Below are positions 17,203 to 25,073 of a stretch of 41,205 nt of DNA, in pieces (positions within the stretch are counted from its first letter, which is position 1; every line of letters begins with the position of its first letter). Source of the DNA: JBDTYT01 sp040005555 (GTDB taxonomy: Bacteria; Actinomycetota; UBA4738; HRBIN12); assembly GCA_040005555.1 (NCBI GenBank), contig JBDTYT010000006.1, positions 1-41,205 of the forward strand. The letters run 5' to 3'. The notes beneath the pieces were generated by a model. It was not told the origin of the DNA, ran no database searches, and saw only the letters and a program-made list of their open reading frames with translations. The position numbers and the translations under genes were made by a program.

Positions 17203-17267
17203 CGGTTAGTGGGGTTGGGGAGAGGTCGCGGGGGTAGCCGGGGCCCGCTCCACGCCATGACCGGCAC

Positions 17268-17298
17268 GGCATTCCGTGGCTCCGCTCCGCGGCATGCC
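17268..17298 (+). terminator. strong hairpin between rseP and the response regulator gene
   Basis: GGCATTCCGTGG (17268-17279) and CCGCGGCATGCC (17287-17298) form a 12-base stem with one mismatch and one G-U pair around a 7-base loop. Outer bases CGGC/GCCG extend it. There is no U-tract, so if it terminates rseP transcription it is not a classical intrinsic terminator. The remaining gap (17203-17431) shows no gene. Confidence 0.45.
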
Positions 17299-17419
17299 CT
17301 GCGCCGCGAGCACGCCCGAATCACGCGGGTGGCTCGACGTGAACGCTGAAACGTGCGTGCTCACTCGGGTTGGCACAAGTTCTCAATACTGCGTCGGAAG
17401 AGCTGCGACGCTGGGCGGA

Positions 17420-17425
17420 TACGAT
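17420..17425 (+). promoter_or_regulatory. TANNNT box, leaderless-type promoter of the two-component operon
   Basis: TACGAT ends 6 bases before the ATG at 17432. The bases between (TCTTGA) and those upstream hold no ribosome-binding site. No good -35 box is visible. Confidence 0.5.
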
Positions 17426-17431
17426 TCTTGA

Positions 17432-18133
17432 ATGGGCGAGGGGCAGACGGTGTTGGTGGTCGACGATGAGGAGGCGATCTCGGAGGCGGTGCGGGCTCGG
17501 TTGGAGAGCGAGGGGTACCGGGTGCTGGTGGCGGCGGACGGGCCACAGGCGATCGCGGTGAGCTCGGCGGAGCGTCCGGATCTGGTGGTGCTCGATCTGA
17601 TGTTGCCCGGCATGGACGGTCTGGAGGTCTGTGCCGAGATCCAGCGCGAGCGATGGGTGCCCGTGTTGATGCTCACCGCGCGGACCGAGGAGGCGGACAA
17701 GGTGGCAGGGTTCGCCGTCGGAGCCGATGATTACCTGACGAAGCCGTTCAGCCTGCGCGAGCTCGTGGTGCGCGTTCGCGCGATCTTGCGCCGCGTCGAA
17801 CGCATCCGCACGGCGACACCGCCCGCCGAACCGATCACCCGGGGGACCTTGGAGATCGACGCCACACGCCGGCGTGTGTCGCTGGACGGCGATGAGCTCG
17901 GGCTCACGCCGCTCGAGTTCGAGATCCTGCTGAGCCTGGCACGCGATCCGGGCGTCGTGTTCACTCGGGAGCAGCTCATGGACCGAGTCTGGGGCTACCG
18001 GGATTACGCCGGCGGGCGGGTCGTGGACTCGCACGTCGCTCGGATCCGTCGCAAGCTCGGCGAGGACGGGAACGAGCCCCGGTTCATCCGCACGGTGCAC
18101 GGCGTGGGCTACGCGTTCCAGGAGGATGTGTGA
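17432..18133 (+). CDS. OmpR/PhoB-family response regulator
   Basis: Two-component response regulator of 233 residues. Receiver domain 1-120: acidic pair Asp11-Asp12, phosphoacceptor Asp55 (LVVLDLMLPGMDGLEV), Thr in VLMLTART and Lys in DDYLTKPFSLREL. C-terminal winged-helix DNA-binding domain (about 135-230): LGLTPLEFEILLSLARDPGVVFTREQLMDRVWG, DSHVARIRRKLGEDG and IRTVHGVGYAF. It overlaps the sensor kinase gene by 4 bases, which makes them a cognate pair. It starts an operon of its own inside the dxr-rseP-ispG isoprenoid cluster. The regulated genes are unknown. Confidence 0.94.
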   Translation: MGEGQTVLVVDDEEAISEAVRARLESEGYRVLVAADGPQAIAVSSAERPDLVVLDLMLPGMDGLEVCAEIQRERWVPVLMLTARTEEADKVAGFAVGADDYLTKPFSLRELVVRVRAILRRVERIRTATPPAEPITRGTLEIDATRRRVSLDGDELGLTPLEFEILLSLARDPGVVFTREQLMDRVWGYRDYAGGRVVDSHVARIRRKLGEDGNEPRFIRTVHGVGYAFQEDV

Positions 18134-19479
18134 GCACCCGGCCGCTGCAGAAGCTCCCGACGATCCGGTTGAAGCTCGGGTCGACGATCGTCTTCGCTGT
18201 CGGTCTCACCCTCGCCCTCGTGTACGTGTTCCTTGGGTTCGCACTGCAGAACGCCTCCCGCGACGCGGACTACGTGCGGCTCGTCCGGGTGGCCGACCGG
18301 ACCGCCTCGTCCTCGTCCACCGCGATCCCGCCGGGGATCACCGTGCTGCTGTACCGAGACGGCGGATTCGTGTCCGGGAGCGCGCCCGTGTCGCTGCCCC
18401 GGTTCTCGGACGGGACCGTACACATCGGCACCACCGGAGGGTACGAATACGCGGCGGTGCCGGCGCCCGCGGCCGGGCAAGGTGCCGTGGCGTACGCGGT
18501 GAAGCGATCGCCCGGAGGGCTCTTCGGCACCGTTCGGTTCCTGCGGGATTTCTGGTGGCAGCTGCTGGTGGCCGGAGCCATCGCTGCGGCCATCGCGCTC
18601 TTCGTCGCTCGCTGGCTGGCCCGAGGGATGACCCAACCGCTGCGCGACATGGCGCTCGCGGCGCGACGCATGGAGACCGGCGACTACGCGCAGCGCGTCG
18701 ACACGGCCTCGCGTGACGAGGTTGGTCAGCTCGCCGCGGCGTTCAACCGGATGGGCGCCGAGCTGCAGCAGGTCGAGCAGCTCAGACGCGACCTCGTCGC
18801 GAACGTCTCCCACGAGCTGAAGACGCCCATCTCGGCGCTCCGCGCGCACCTGGAGAACCTGCTCGACGGCGTGGAGGAGCCCGACCCCGAGACGCTGCAG
18901 GTGATGCTGGCGCAGTCCGAACGGCTGGGTCGCTTGGTCGAGCAGCTGCTCGATCTGTCGCGTATCGAGTCCGGCGACGTGCCGCTTCGCCGGCAGCTCG
19001 TGGCGCTCGCGCCGCTCGTCTCCGAGGTGCTCTCCGAGATCGGCGTGGCGCGCGCGGACCGCGGTGTGCACCTCAGCGGTGACATCTCGAGCGAGGTGCC
19101 GCCGGTGTTCGCGGACCGGGAGCGCGTGCATCAGGTCTTGTTCAACCTGCTGGATAACGCGGTGCGTTTCACCCCCTCCGGTGGCGAGGTGCGCGTGACG
19201 GCCGAGCGCCACAACGGCTCGGTGGACGTGCACGTCGCCGATACCGGACCCGGCATCCCTTCAGAGCATCTGCACCGCTTGTTCGAACGCTTCTACCGGG
19301 TCGATCCGGCCAGGTCCCGGGATGATGGAGGGACCGGGATCGGGCTCGCGATCGCGCGATCCGTCGTGGAAGCGCACGGCGGGCGGATCTGGGCGGACAG
19401 CGAGCCGGGCAGGGGAAGCGTGTTCACGTTCGAACTGCCGGTCGCGCCCGCGGCCGAGATGAGGAGGGACGACCTGTGA
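18130..19479 (+). CDS. membrane sensor histidine kinase
   Basis: A 449-residue sensor kinase. The first membrane helix (about 17-40) and the second (about 141-165) enclose an extracytoplasmic sensor loop of about 100 residues. A HAMP linker (RWLARGMTQPLRDMALAARRM), the dimerisation domain with phospho-acceptor His228 (DLVANVSHELKTPISALR) and an ATPase domain follow. The ATPase N, G1 and G2 boxes are NLLDNAVRFTP, DTGPGIP and GGTGIGLAIARS. All catalytic boxes are intact. The sensor loop has no recognisable domain, so the signal is unknown. The GTG overlaps the response regulator stop, and the stop overlaps the yjbQ start. Confidence 0.94.
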   Translation: MSTRPLQKLPTIRLKLGSTIVFAVGLTLALVYVFLGFALQNASRDADYVRLVRVADRTASSSSTAIPPGITVLLYRDGGFVSGSAPVSLPRFSDGTVHIGTTGGYEYAAVPAPAAGQGAVAYAVKRSPGGLFGTVRFLRDFWWQLLVAGAIAAAIALFVARWLARGMTQPLRDMALAARRMETGDYAQRVDTASRDEVGQLAAAFNRMGAELQQVEQLRRDLVANVSHELKTPISALRAHLENLLDGVEEPDPETLQVMLAQSERLGRLVEQLLDLSRIESGDVPLRRQLVALAPLVSEVLSEIGVARADRGVHLSGDISSEVPPVFADRERVHQVLFNLLDNAVRFTPSGGEVRVTAERHNGSVDVHVADTGPGIPSEHLHRLFERFYRVDPARSRDDGGTGIGLAIARSVVEAHGGRIWADSEPGRGSVFTFELPVAPAAEMRRDDL

Positions 19480-19925
19480 GATCGGCCACGACGACCATCG
19501 AGATCTCTGCCCCCGAGCGCTACGCGTTCAGCGATCTCACCGACGACCTCCGGCGCGCTGTGAAAGACTCGGGCGTCACCGAGGGTGCCGTCATCGCGTT
19601 CTGCTCCCACACCACGTGTGCATTGCTCATCAACGAATGGGAGGACGGGGCGCTCGCCGATTTCCGCAAGCACCTGACCGATCTCGTTCCCCACGAAGGC
19701 GTGTATTACGCGCACGACGATTTCGACGTCCGAACGCAGAACATGAACGAGGGCGAGCGCGTGAACGGACACGCCCACGTGAAGGCGATGCTGCTGTCCG
19801 CCACCTCGCACGCGATTCCAGTGGGGGCGGGCGAACCCGTCTTCGGAAGATGGCAGCGCCTCATCCTGTTCGAGATGGACGAGCCGAAGCCCCGTCAGAT
19901 CACGTTTCACGTCTTCGGCGAGTGA
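19476..19925 (+). CDS. yjbQ: YjbQ/UPF0047 family protein
   Basis: A 149-residue protein of the secondary thiamine-phosphate-synthase-like family (UPF0047). Diagnostic blocks are FCSHTTCALLINEWEDG, the HDDFDVR region, NGHAHVKAMLLSATSHAIPVGAGE and WQRLILFEMDEP. The conserved Cys and several His residues suggest a metal-binding or catalytic site. E. coli YjbQ has a weak thiamine phosphate synthase activity, but the true role is not settled. Its GTG overlaps the sensor kinase stop by 4 bases, so it is translated with the two-component system, an arrangement I do not know from elsewhere. ispG follows after 27 bases. Confidence 0.92.
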   Translation: MRSATTTIEISAPERYAFSDLTDDLRRAVKDSGVTEGAVIAFCSHTTCALLINEWEDGALADFRKHLTDLVPHEGVYYAHDDFDVRTQNMNEGERVNGHAHVKAMLLSATSHAIPVGAGEPVFGRWQRLILFEMDEPKPRQITFHVFGE

Positions 19926-19952
19926 CGCCGCCCCTGGGAGACTGGTAGCCGG

Positions 19953-21056
19953 ATGCTCGCGACACGGAGGACGACGAGGCAGGTCCGGGTCGGCGACGTG
20001 ACGATCGGGGGGGACGCGCCGATCCGCGTCCAATCCATGACCACCACGAAGACGGCCGACGTCAACGCCACGCTGCAACAGATCGCTTCGCTCGTGGCGA
20101 CCGGCGTCGACATCGTGCGCGTCGCCGTGCCCCACTGGGAGGACGCTGAGGCGCTCACAGCCATCGCCGCGAAATCCACGGTGCCCGTGATCGCCGACAT
20201 CCACTTCCAGTGGAAGTACGCCGTGGCGGCGCTCGAGGCCGGGATCCAGGGTCTGCGGATCAACCCCGGCAACATCAAGTACCAAGATAAGGTCCGGCTC
20301 ATCGCGCGCGAGGCGAAGGCCCGAGGCGTGCCGATACGGATCGGCGTGAACGCCGGCTCGCTCGAGCGGGACCTCCTCGACAAGTACGGCGCTCCCACAC
20401 CGGAGGCCCTCGTGGAGTCGGCGCTGAACGAGGCGCGGATCTTGGAGGACGAGGACTTCTTCGACATCAAGATCTCGGTCAAGCATTCGAGCGCACGCGT
20501 CATGATCGAGGCGTACCGGCAGCTCGCCGAGAAGTGCAACTACCCGCTCCATCTCGGCGTCACGGAGGCCGGGCCGATGCCCATGGGCGGCATCAAGAGC
20601 GCGGTGGGCATCGGGGCGCTCCTCGCGGAAGGCATCGGTGACACGATCCGCGTCTCGCTCACCGATGACCCGGTGGAGGAAGTGAAGGTCGGCACCTGGA
20701 TCCTCCAGTCGCTCGGGCTGCGCAGGCGTGGTCTGGATCTCGTCGCGTGCCCGAGCTGCGGCCGGGCCGAGGTCGACGTGCTCGGCCTCACGAAGCAGGT
20801 GAACGAGGCGCTCGAGCGGGAGGGACTCAAGGTCCCGATCCGCGTGGCCGTCATGGGGTGCGTGGTGAACGGCCCGGGCGAGGCGCGCGAGGCTGATCTC
20901 GGCATCGCCGCCGGCAAGGGGCAGGGGTTCCTCATCGTCAAGGGTGAGGTGAAGGACAAGATCCCCGAGGATCGATTCGTCTCGCGCTTGATCGAGGAGG
21001 CGAAGAAGATCGCCGCCGAGCGCGAGGCGCACCCCGAGCTCACGCCGGTCGAGTAG
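19953..21056 (+). CDS. ispG: 4-hydroxy-3-methylbut-2-enyl diphosphate synthase
   Basis: Iron-sulfur enzyme of the MEP pathway that converts MEcPP to HMBPP. The 367-residue protein has a TIM-barrel N-terminal half starting with RRTTRQVRVGDVTIGG and VQSMTTTKTADVNAT. The cluster-binding residues are Cys266, Cys269 (CPSCG), Cys303 (MGCVVNGPGE) and Glu310. It is the short bacterial form, without the extra plant/chlamydial domain. The ATG has GGGAG about 12 bases upstream. The TAG stop abuts the opposite-strand stop of trpG without a single base between. It works with dxr in the same cluster. Confidence 0.97.
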   Translation: MLATRRTTRQVRVGDVTIGGDAPIRVQSMTTTKTADVNATLQQIASLVATGVDIVRVAVPHWEDAEALTAIAAKSTVPVIADIHFQWKYAVAALEAGIQGLRINPGNIKYQDKVRLIAREAKARGVPIRIGVNAGSLERDLLDKYGAPTPEALVESALNEARILEDEDFFDIKISVKHSSARVMIEAYRQLAEKCNYPLHLGVTEAGPMPMGGIKSAVGIGALLAEGIGDTIRVSLTDDPVEEVKVGTWILQSLGLRRRGLDLVACPSCGRAEVDVLGLTKQVNEALEREGLKVPIRVAVMGCVVNGPGEAREADLGIAAGKGQGFLIVKGEVKDKIPEDRFVSRLIEEAKKIAAEREAHPELTPVE

Positions 21057-21068
21057 CTAGGCCGGCGT
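21042..21068. terminator. inverted repeat across the ispG/trpG convergent stops
   Basis: ACGCCGG (21042-21048) and CCGGCGT (21062-21068) form a perfect 7-pair stem. The 13-base loop contains both stop codons of the convergent genes. It could terminate both transcripts, though no U-tract is present on either side. Confidence 0.4.
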
Positions 21069-21629
21069 CGCGAGCTGCAGGAAGCTCCTCACGATCTGGG
21101 GGCCGTCCGGCGTGAGGATCGACTCGGGGTGGAACTGCACGCCGAACCGGGGCAGCGTCCGGTGTTGGGTCGCCATCACGAGCCCGTCATCGCTCCACGC
21201 CGTGAGTTCGAGCTCATCGGGAAGACCATCTCGCAGGACGACGAGCGAATGGTACCTCGCCGCCTCGAACGGGTTCGGGATGCCCGAGAGGATCCCCTTC
21301 CCCTCGTGGAACACGAGCGAGGCTTTGCCGTGGACCGGTTGCGCCCGCTCAACGCGCCCGCCGGACACGATACCCATCGCCTGGTGCCCGAGACACACGC
21401 CGAGCACCGGCACCTCCGGCGGCATGATCTCCAGGAGTTCGATGAACACGCCGGCATCCTCGGGGCGACCGGGGCCGGGTGACAAGATCACCGCGTCGGG
21501 ATGCCGCCGGACGAGGGCATCCGCGGGCTCCGCGTCGCTCTTCACGACCTCGGTGGGATGTCCGAGGCTCTCGATCAGCTGCACGAGGTTGTACGTGAAG
21601 CTGTCGTAGTGATCGACGACCAAGATCAC
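21057..21629 (-). CDS. trpG: anthranilate/aminodeoxychorismate synthase glutamine amidotransferase subunit
   Basis: Class I glutamine amidotransferase of 190 residues that supplies ammonia to the chorismate-using partner. Visible motifs: ILVVDHYDSFTYNLVQLI, ILSPGPGRPEDAG, the nucleophile Cys79 in GVCLGHQAMG, and His167 and Glu169 in FGVQFHPESIL. The catalytic triad is complete. The GTG start overlaps the trpE stop (GTGA), so the pair is co-translated. TrpG and PabA cannot be separated by sequence alone; the attached trpE-like partner and its tryptophan leader favour TrpG, possibly serving both pathways. Confidence 0.92.
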   Translation of the reverse strand: MILVVDHYDSFTYNLVQLIESLGHPTEVVKSDAEPADALVRRHPDAVILSPGPGRPEDAGVFIELLEIMPPEVPVLGVCLGHQAMGIVSGGRVERAQPVHGKASLVFHEGKGILSGIPNPFEAARYHSLVVLRDGLPDELELTAWSDDGLVMATQHRTLPRFGVQFHPESILTPDGPQIVRSFLQLATPA

Positions 21630-23098
21630 GGCGCCGCTCCCTCGGCTCCGGCGACGGCCGGCAGCAACGCCGCCGCCTTCGCTTTCGTCTCGGCGAGCTC
21701 GGCCTCCGGGTCCGATTCGGCCACGATGCCCGCACCCGTCTGCACGTGGGCGGCACCGTTCGCGATCACCACGGTGCGGATCGTGATGCAGAAATCCAGG
21801 TCGCCCTGGAACGTGAGGTAGCCGACCGCGCCGGCGTACGGACCTCGAGCCGTCGGCTCTTCCTCCGCGATGATCTGCATCGCTCGGCGCTTCGGAGCGC
21901 CCGTGACCGTCCCGGCGGGGAACGCGACCGCGAGAGCGTCGAGCGGATGGCGCCCGTCGGCGAGCTCCCCTTCGATCGTGCTCACGATGTGCATGACCTT
22001 CGAGAATCGATCGACCGCCATGAGCTCGGTCGGTCGAACCGAGCCGGGGACGCACACACGCCCGAGGTCGTTGCGCGCGAGATCGACGAGCATCGCGTGT
22101 TCCGCGCGCTCCTTGGGGTCGGCGAGCAGCTCGTGCTCCAACAACCGATCTCGTAACTCGGTTTCACCGCGCGGGCGTGTGCCGGCGATCGGCCGCGACG
22201 TGACCGTGCGTCCCTCGACGCGTACGAGCGGCTCCGGCGAGGAGCCGGCCAGTTCGACGCCGAGCATCCGCACGAAGAACATGTAGGGGGCGGGGTTCGT
22301 GACGCGCAGGTGACGGTAGACGGGGAACCCGCCTCGTGCCGACGCGAACGTCACGCGCCGCGACGGCACACCTTGGTAGATGTCGCCCGCGAGGATGTGC
22401 TCCTTCATCCGCCCGACGATCTGGCGGTACCGCTCGTCCTCCATGTTGGCCGAGCCTCCGTCCGCGGGAGGGGTGTCCTGACCGAGCGGCTCGGGAGCGG
22501 GGGAACTGGCACCCGTCAGCCGCGCCGAGAGTTCCTCCAGCGAGGCGACGCCGGTCTCCCGGCGACCGTTCGCCACGTGTGTCACGAGCAGCAAGCGCTG
22601 CCGCCAGTGGTCGAACACCACGGCGCGGTCCACCACCAGCAGTCCGATCGGCGGGCACGGCGTTTCCCCGGGCGGGAACGGATGTCCGTCCAGGAGCCCG
22701 GCGGCCTCGTACGACAGGTACCCAACGAGCCCGCCCGTGAGGGAGGGAAGACCCTCCACGCGAGGGGCCCGCAAACCCTCGGCGAGGCTCCGCAGATCCG
22801 TGCGTGCATCCCCGGTCGCCGCCGCCTCGAGCGGGAGCTCGCGCACCACGTCCTGGAAGCGCACGCCCTCGTGATCCACGACGACGACGGCGGCCGGATC
22901 CCCGGCAACGAACGAGTACCGACCCCAGCGCTCCGAACGCTCAACGCTCTCGAGCAGCACGCCAGGTCCGTCACCGGCGAGCGCCGGGAACACGCCGACG
23001 GGGGTGGAGACGTCGGCGAGCAACTCGGTCCACATCGGGACGAGCGGCCACTCGGCCGCGAGCCGGCCGAACGTTTCGGGATCGGGCAGGACCCGCAT
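21626..23098 (-). CDS. trpE: anthranilate synthase component I
   Basis: Converts chorismate to anthranilate, the first step to tryptophan. The 490-residue protein has the N-terminal regulatory domain with LLES at 48-51, the element that binds feedback-inhibiting tryptophan. The chorismate-binding domain contains IYQGVPSRR, SPEPLVRVEG, SRPIAGTRPRG, LVDLARNDLGRV, FPAGTVTGAPKRRAM and GPYAGAVGYL. LLES favours TrpE over PabB. The ATG at 23098 has GAGGAG 10 bases upstream. Upstream lie a hairpin and a short ORF with two tryptophan codons, so attenuation is likely in addition to feedback inhibition. Confidence 0.94.
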   Translation of the reverse strand: MRVLPDPETFGRLAAEWPLVPMWTELLADVSTPVGVFPALAGDGPGVLLESVERSERWGRYSFVAGDPAAVVVVDHEGVRFQDVVRELPLEAAATGDARTDLRSLAEGLRAPRVEGLPSLTGGLVGYLSYEAAGLLDGHPFPPGETPCPPIGLLVVDRAVVFDHWRQRLLLVTHVANGRRETGVASLEELSARLTGASSPAPEPLGQDTPPADGGSANMEDERYRQIVGRMKEHILAGDIYQGVPSRRVTFASARGGFPVYRHLRVTNPAPYMFFVRMLGVELAGSSPEPLVRVEGRTVTSRPIAGTRPRGETELRDRLLEHELLADPKERAEHAMLVDLARNDLGRVCVPGSVRPTELMAVDRFSKVMHIVSTIEGELADGRHPLDALAVAFPAGTVTGAPKRRAMQIIAEEEPTARGPYAGAVGYLTFQGDLDFCITIRTVVIANGAAHVQTGAGIVAESDPEAELAETKAKAAALLPAVAGAEGAAP

Positions 23099-23126
23099 CC
23101 GTCGTCATCTCCTCATGAAGCACGAA

Positions 23127-23148
23127 GCCCCGGGTCGCCGCCCGGGGC
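23127..23148 (-). terminator. terminator-like hairpin of the trp leader
   Basis: A perfect 8-pair stem, GCCCCGGG with CCCGGGGC, around a 6-base loop, between the leader ORF and trpE. On the minus strand it is followed by TTCGTGCTTC, which is U-rich for this genome but not a true U-tract. Part of the proposed trpE attenuator. Confidence 0.55.
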
Positions 23149-23177
23149 CGTTCGATCGTTCGGTGGAAGGTGGCTGC

Positions 23178-23249
23178 TCAGGCGCGCGACGGCTGAGGGC
23201 TCCTCGAGCCCTCGAGCCAGGACCAGCCGCTCGTCGCGCGTATCCGCAT
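23178..23249 (-). CDS. trpL: tryptophan leader peptide (proposed)
   Basis: A 23-codon ORF upstream of trpE, starting ATG at 23249 and ending TGA at 23180-23178. It encodes Gly-Trp-Ser-Trp at residues 8-11; two tryptophans in 23 residues is striking for a peptide placed exactly here. A promoter (TTGACG-17-GACAAT) ends 8 bases before the ATG, so it would be translated from a leaderless mRNA. From the second Trp codon onward a hairpin spans 23191-23218 (core GAGGGCTC/GAGCCCTC). A ribosome stalled at Trp would open this hairpin. The next hairpin (23127-23148) lies before trpE. The arrangement matches trp attenuators, including the actinobacterial ones; the peptide itself is inferred. Confidence 0.65.
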   Translation of the reverse strand: MRIRATSGWSWLEGSRSPQPSRA

Positions 23250-23257
23250 CGCCGTCG

Positions 23258-23286
23258 ATTGTCCCGGGTGCCCCCTCGGTCGTCAA
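23258..23286 (-). promoter_or_regulatory. promoter of the trpL-trpE-trpG operon
   Basis: On the minus strand TTGACG (23286-23281), a 17-base spacer and GACAAT (23263-23258) form the best promoter match in the window. The -10 box ends 8 bases before the leader peptide ATG. Confidence 0.65.
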
Positions 23287-23328
23287 CGCGGGAACGGGCC
23301 TGCTGCCGGACGGAGATTTCGGCCGTGC

Positions 23329-23334
23329 TACCGT
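23329..23334 (+). promoter_or_regulatory. possible -10 box of the first secreted paralog
   Basis: TACCGT, about 42 bases before the ATG at 23377, in the gap shared with the divergent trp promoter. No good -35 box is seen. The resulting leader would carry GAGGAGGG, a strong ribosome-binding site. Confidence 0.3.
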
Positions 23335-23376
23335 GCGGTCGAGCGCCGGGCCCGCCGGCGTTGCGAGGAGGGACAC

Positions 23377-25005
23377 ATGCGGCTCGAGGTGCGCGGATCG
23401 GTGGGCCTCCTCGCACTGCTCGTGGTGGTCGGTCTCGTGATCGTGCCTGGCGGGACACGGGCTGAGGCGCGAGCCCGGAGCCGGCAGAGGACCTCTTCGC
23501 CGCCCACCGCCTACGGTTCGCCCGTCCCCGTGATCGTCCGTAGGGGTGCCGCCGCTCGCGAGACCTCGTCCCTGCGGCCCGCGACGTTCGGGAGCGCGCG
23601 GACGACGTGGACATCCAGATCGTCGCCGAACCCAACCTCCCTGCCGAGCTCCGCGTCCCAGGCGAGCTCCACCTTCGGGTTCGACGCGATCCCTCGTATC
23701 GGTCCGAACTGGCCCGGCGATCCCACGGGCGCGGTGGGCGATGACTGGTTCTTCACCGCGGTGAACACCTCGTACGCTCTGTACGACCCCACGGGCGTGG
23801 CGTCGGTCGGCCCCGATGCCCTCGGCGGGCTCTTCCGTCTCCCGAGCGGCACACAGCTGTTCGATCCGAAGGTCGTGTACGACCCGTACGACCAAACCTT
23901 CGTGATGGCGTACCTGGGCCTGAACGGTCGCCTCGAGCGGTCGTGGATCTTGGTCGTCACGATCCCGAACGCCACCGCGGACGACCCCGCCACCTGGTGC
24001 GGATCCCAGATCGACGCCGACCGCACGAAGGGCGACGGCAAGCAGTGGGCCGAGTACCCGGGCCTGGGGTTCGACGCCGATCGAGTCACGATCACCTCGA
24101 ACCAGTTCGACTTCGCGGGATCGGCGTTCCGATCGGCCCAGATCCTTTCCTTCCCGAAGCCGAGGCTCTACGACTGCACGCAACAGGTGACGTTCGCGAC
24201 CTTCACGGGCAACGATACGAAGGACCCGGACGGCTCGACCGCGTTCACGATCCAGCCCGCGACGACGGCCGGCGGATCGAACCCCCGCGTGCAGTTCCTG
24301 CTCTCCTTCGAGGACGGGAAACCCAACTTCGTCGTCGTGTGGAGGATCAAGCGCACGACGAACGGCGTCAGGCTCGCCCGCGGGGCCGTGAAGGTGGCCC
24401 GTGCTCCGATCGCTCCGTACGCCACCCAGGGCAAGGGCAGCCTCACGAACGCGGACACCTGGTGGGATCCGGGGGATCTCCGGTTCGTGAACGCGTTCTA
24501 CGACGCCGACCTGAACCGCGTCTACTCGGCGCACGTCCTGGCGAAGGATCTCAAGCCCGACCCGATGACCAAGGGATACCTCGAGTCCGCGGTGCGCTGG
24601 TACGAGGTGCGCCCGGCTGCCAACCTGAAGTTCTCCGACGTGACCCGAACCGGGATCGTCGGTACCCCGGAGACCGATGCAGGGTGGCCCGTGCTGGCGA
24701 CCGATGCCGCCGGCGATCTGTTCGTGACCTACAGCCGCGCAAGCAAGCCCCTCGGCGAGTTCCTCTCGGCGTGGGTCGCCGAGATCGATCCTGGCTCGAC
24801 CGCGGCGGCGCTGCTCGAGCTCGTGCCGGGCGAGGCGAGGGTGGAGGCCGTGAAGGGTGTCGAGCGCTGGGGCGACTACAGCGGCATCTCGCGTGATCCC
24901 GTGGCCGGAGCGTACGTGGCCGTCGTGAACCAGTACGCGAAGAGCGACGGTGGGGTGTCGACCGTTGACTGGCAGCAGACGCTCGACGCGGTCGGCGGGG
25001 CGTAA
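23377..25005 (+). CDS. secreted protein of unknown function, tandem paralog 1 (propeller-like)
   Basis: A 542-residue protein with a Sec signal peptide (hydrophobic core about 9-27). A low-complexity Ser/Thr/Arg-rich stretch reaches about residue 95 and is followed by a large conserved domain shared with the next gene. The domain has recurring short strands ending in Asp-Pro or Trp (FDPKVVYDPYDQTFVMAYL, GFDADRVTITSNQF, GWPVLATDAAGDLFVTYSR, ERWGDYSGISRDPV), the look of a sialidase-like or similar beta-propeller. Two conserved Cys (TWCG and YDCT) occur in both paralogs and may form a disulfide. No catalytic residues are recognisable. GAGGAGGG precedes the ATG. It is divergent from the trp operon. 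Confidence 0.8.
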   Translation: MRLEVRGSVGLLALLVVVGLVIVPGGTRAEARARSRQRTSSPPTAYGSPVPVIVRRGAAARETSSLRPATFGSARTTWTSRSSPNPTSLPSSASQASSTFGFDAIPRIGPNWPGDPTGAVGDDWFFTAVNTSYALYDPTGVASVGPDALGGLFRLPSGTQLFDPKVVYDPYDQTFVMAYLGLNGRLERSWILVVTIPNATADDPATWCGSQIDADRTKGDGKQWAEYPGLGFDADRVTITSNQFDFAGSAFRSAQILSFPKPRLYDCTQQVTFATFTGNDTKDPDGSTAFTIQPATTAGGSNPRVQFLLSFEDGKPNFVVVWRIKRTTNGVRLARGAVKVARAPIAPYATQGKGSLTNADTWWDPGDLRFVNAFYDADLNRVYSAHVLAKDLKPDPMTKGYLESAVRWYEVRPAANLKFSDVTRTGIVGTPETDAGWPVLATDAAGDLFVTYSRASKPLGEFLSAWVAEIDPGSTAAALLELVPGEARVEAVKGVERWGDYSGISRDPVAGAYVAVVNQYAKSDGGVSTVDWQQTLDAVGGA

Positions 25006-25012
25006 GCGAGCG

Positions 25013-25040
25013 TTGGTCCGATCATCGCGGCCGGTATAGT
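25013..25040 (+). promoter_or_regulatory. promoter of the second secreted paralog
   Basis: TTGGTC (25013-25018), a 16-base spacer and TATAGT (25035-25040) give a good promoter. The second paralog is therefore expressed on its own rather than only from the first. The leader of about 27 bases carries GAGGGGGG as ribosome-binding site. Confidence 0.6.
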
Positions 25041-25073
25041 TCGGCGACGTCGAAACCGGGACGAGGGGGGCGG

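Noticed and set aside
19293..21032. A 579-codon open frame on the minus strand opposite ispG and yjbQ
   Set aside because: Antisense shadow of well-conserved genes, without motif or ribosome-binding site.
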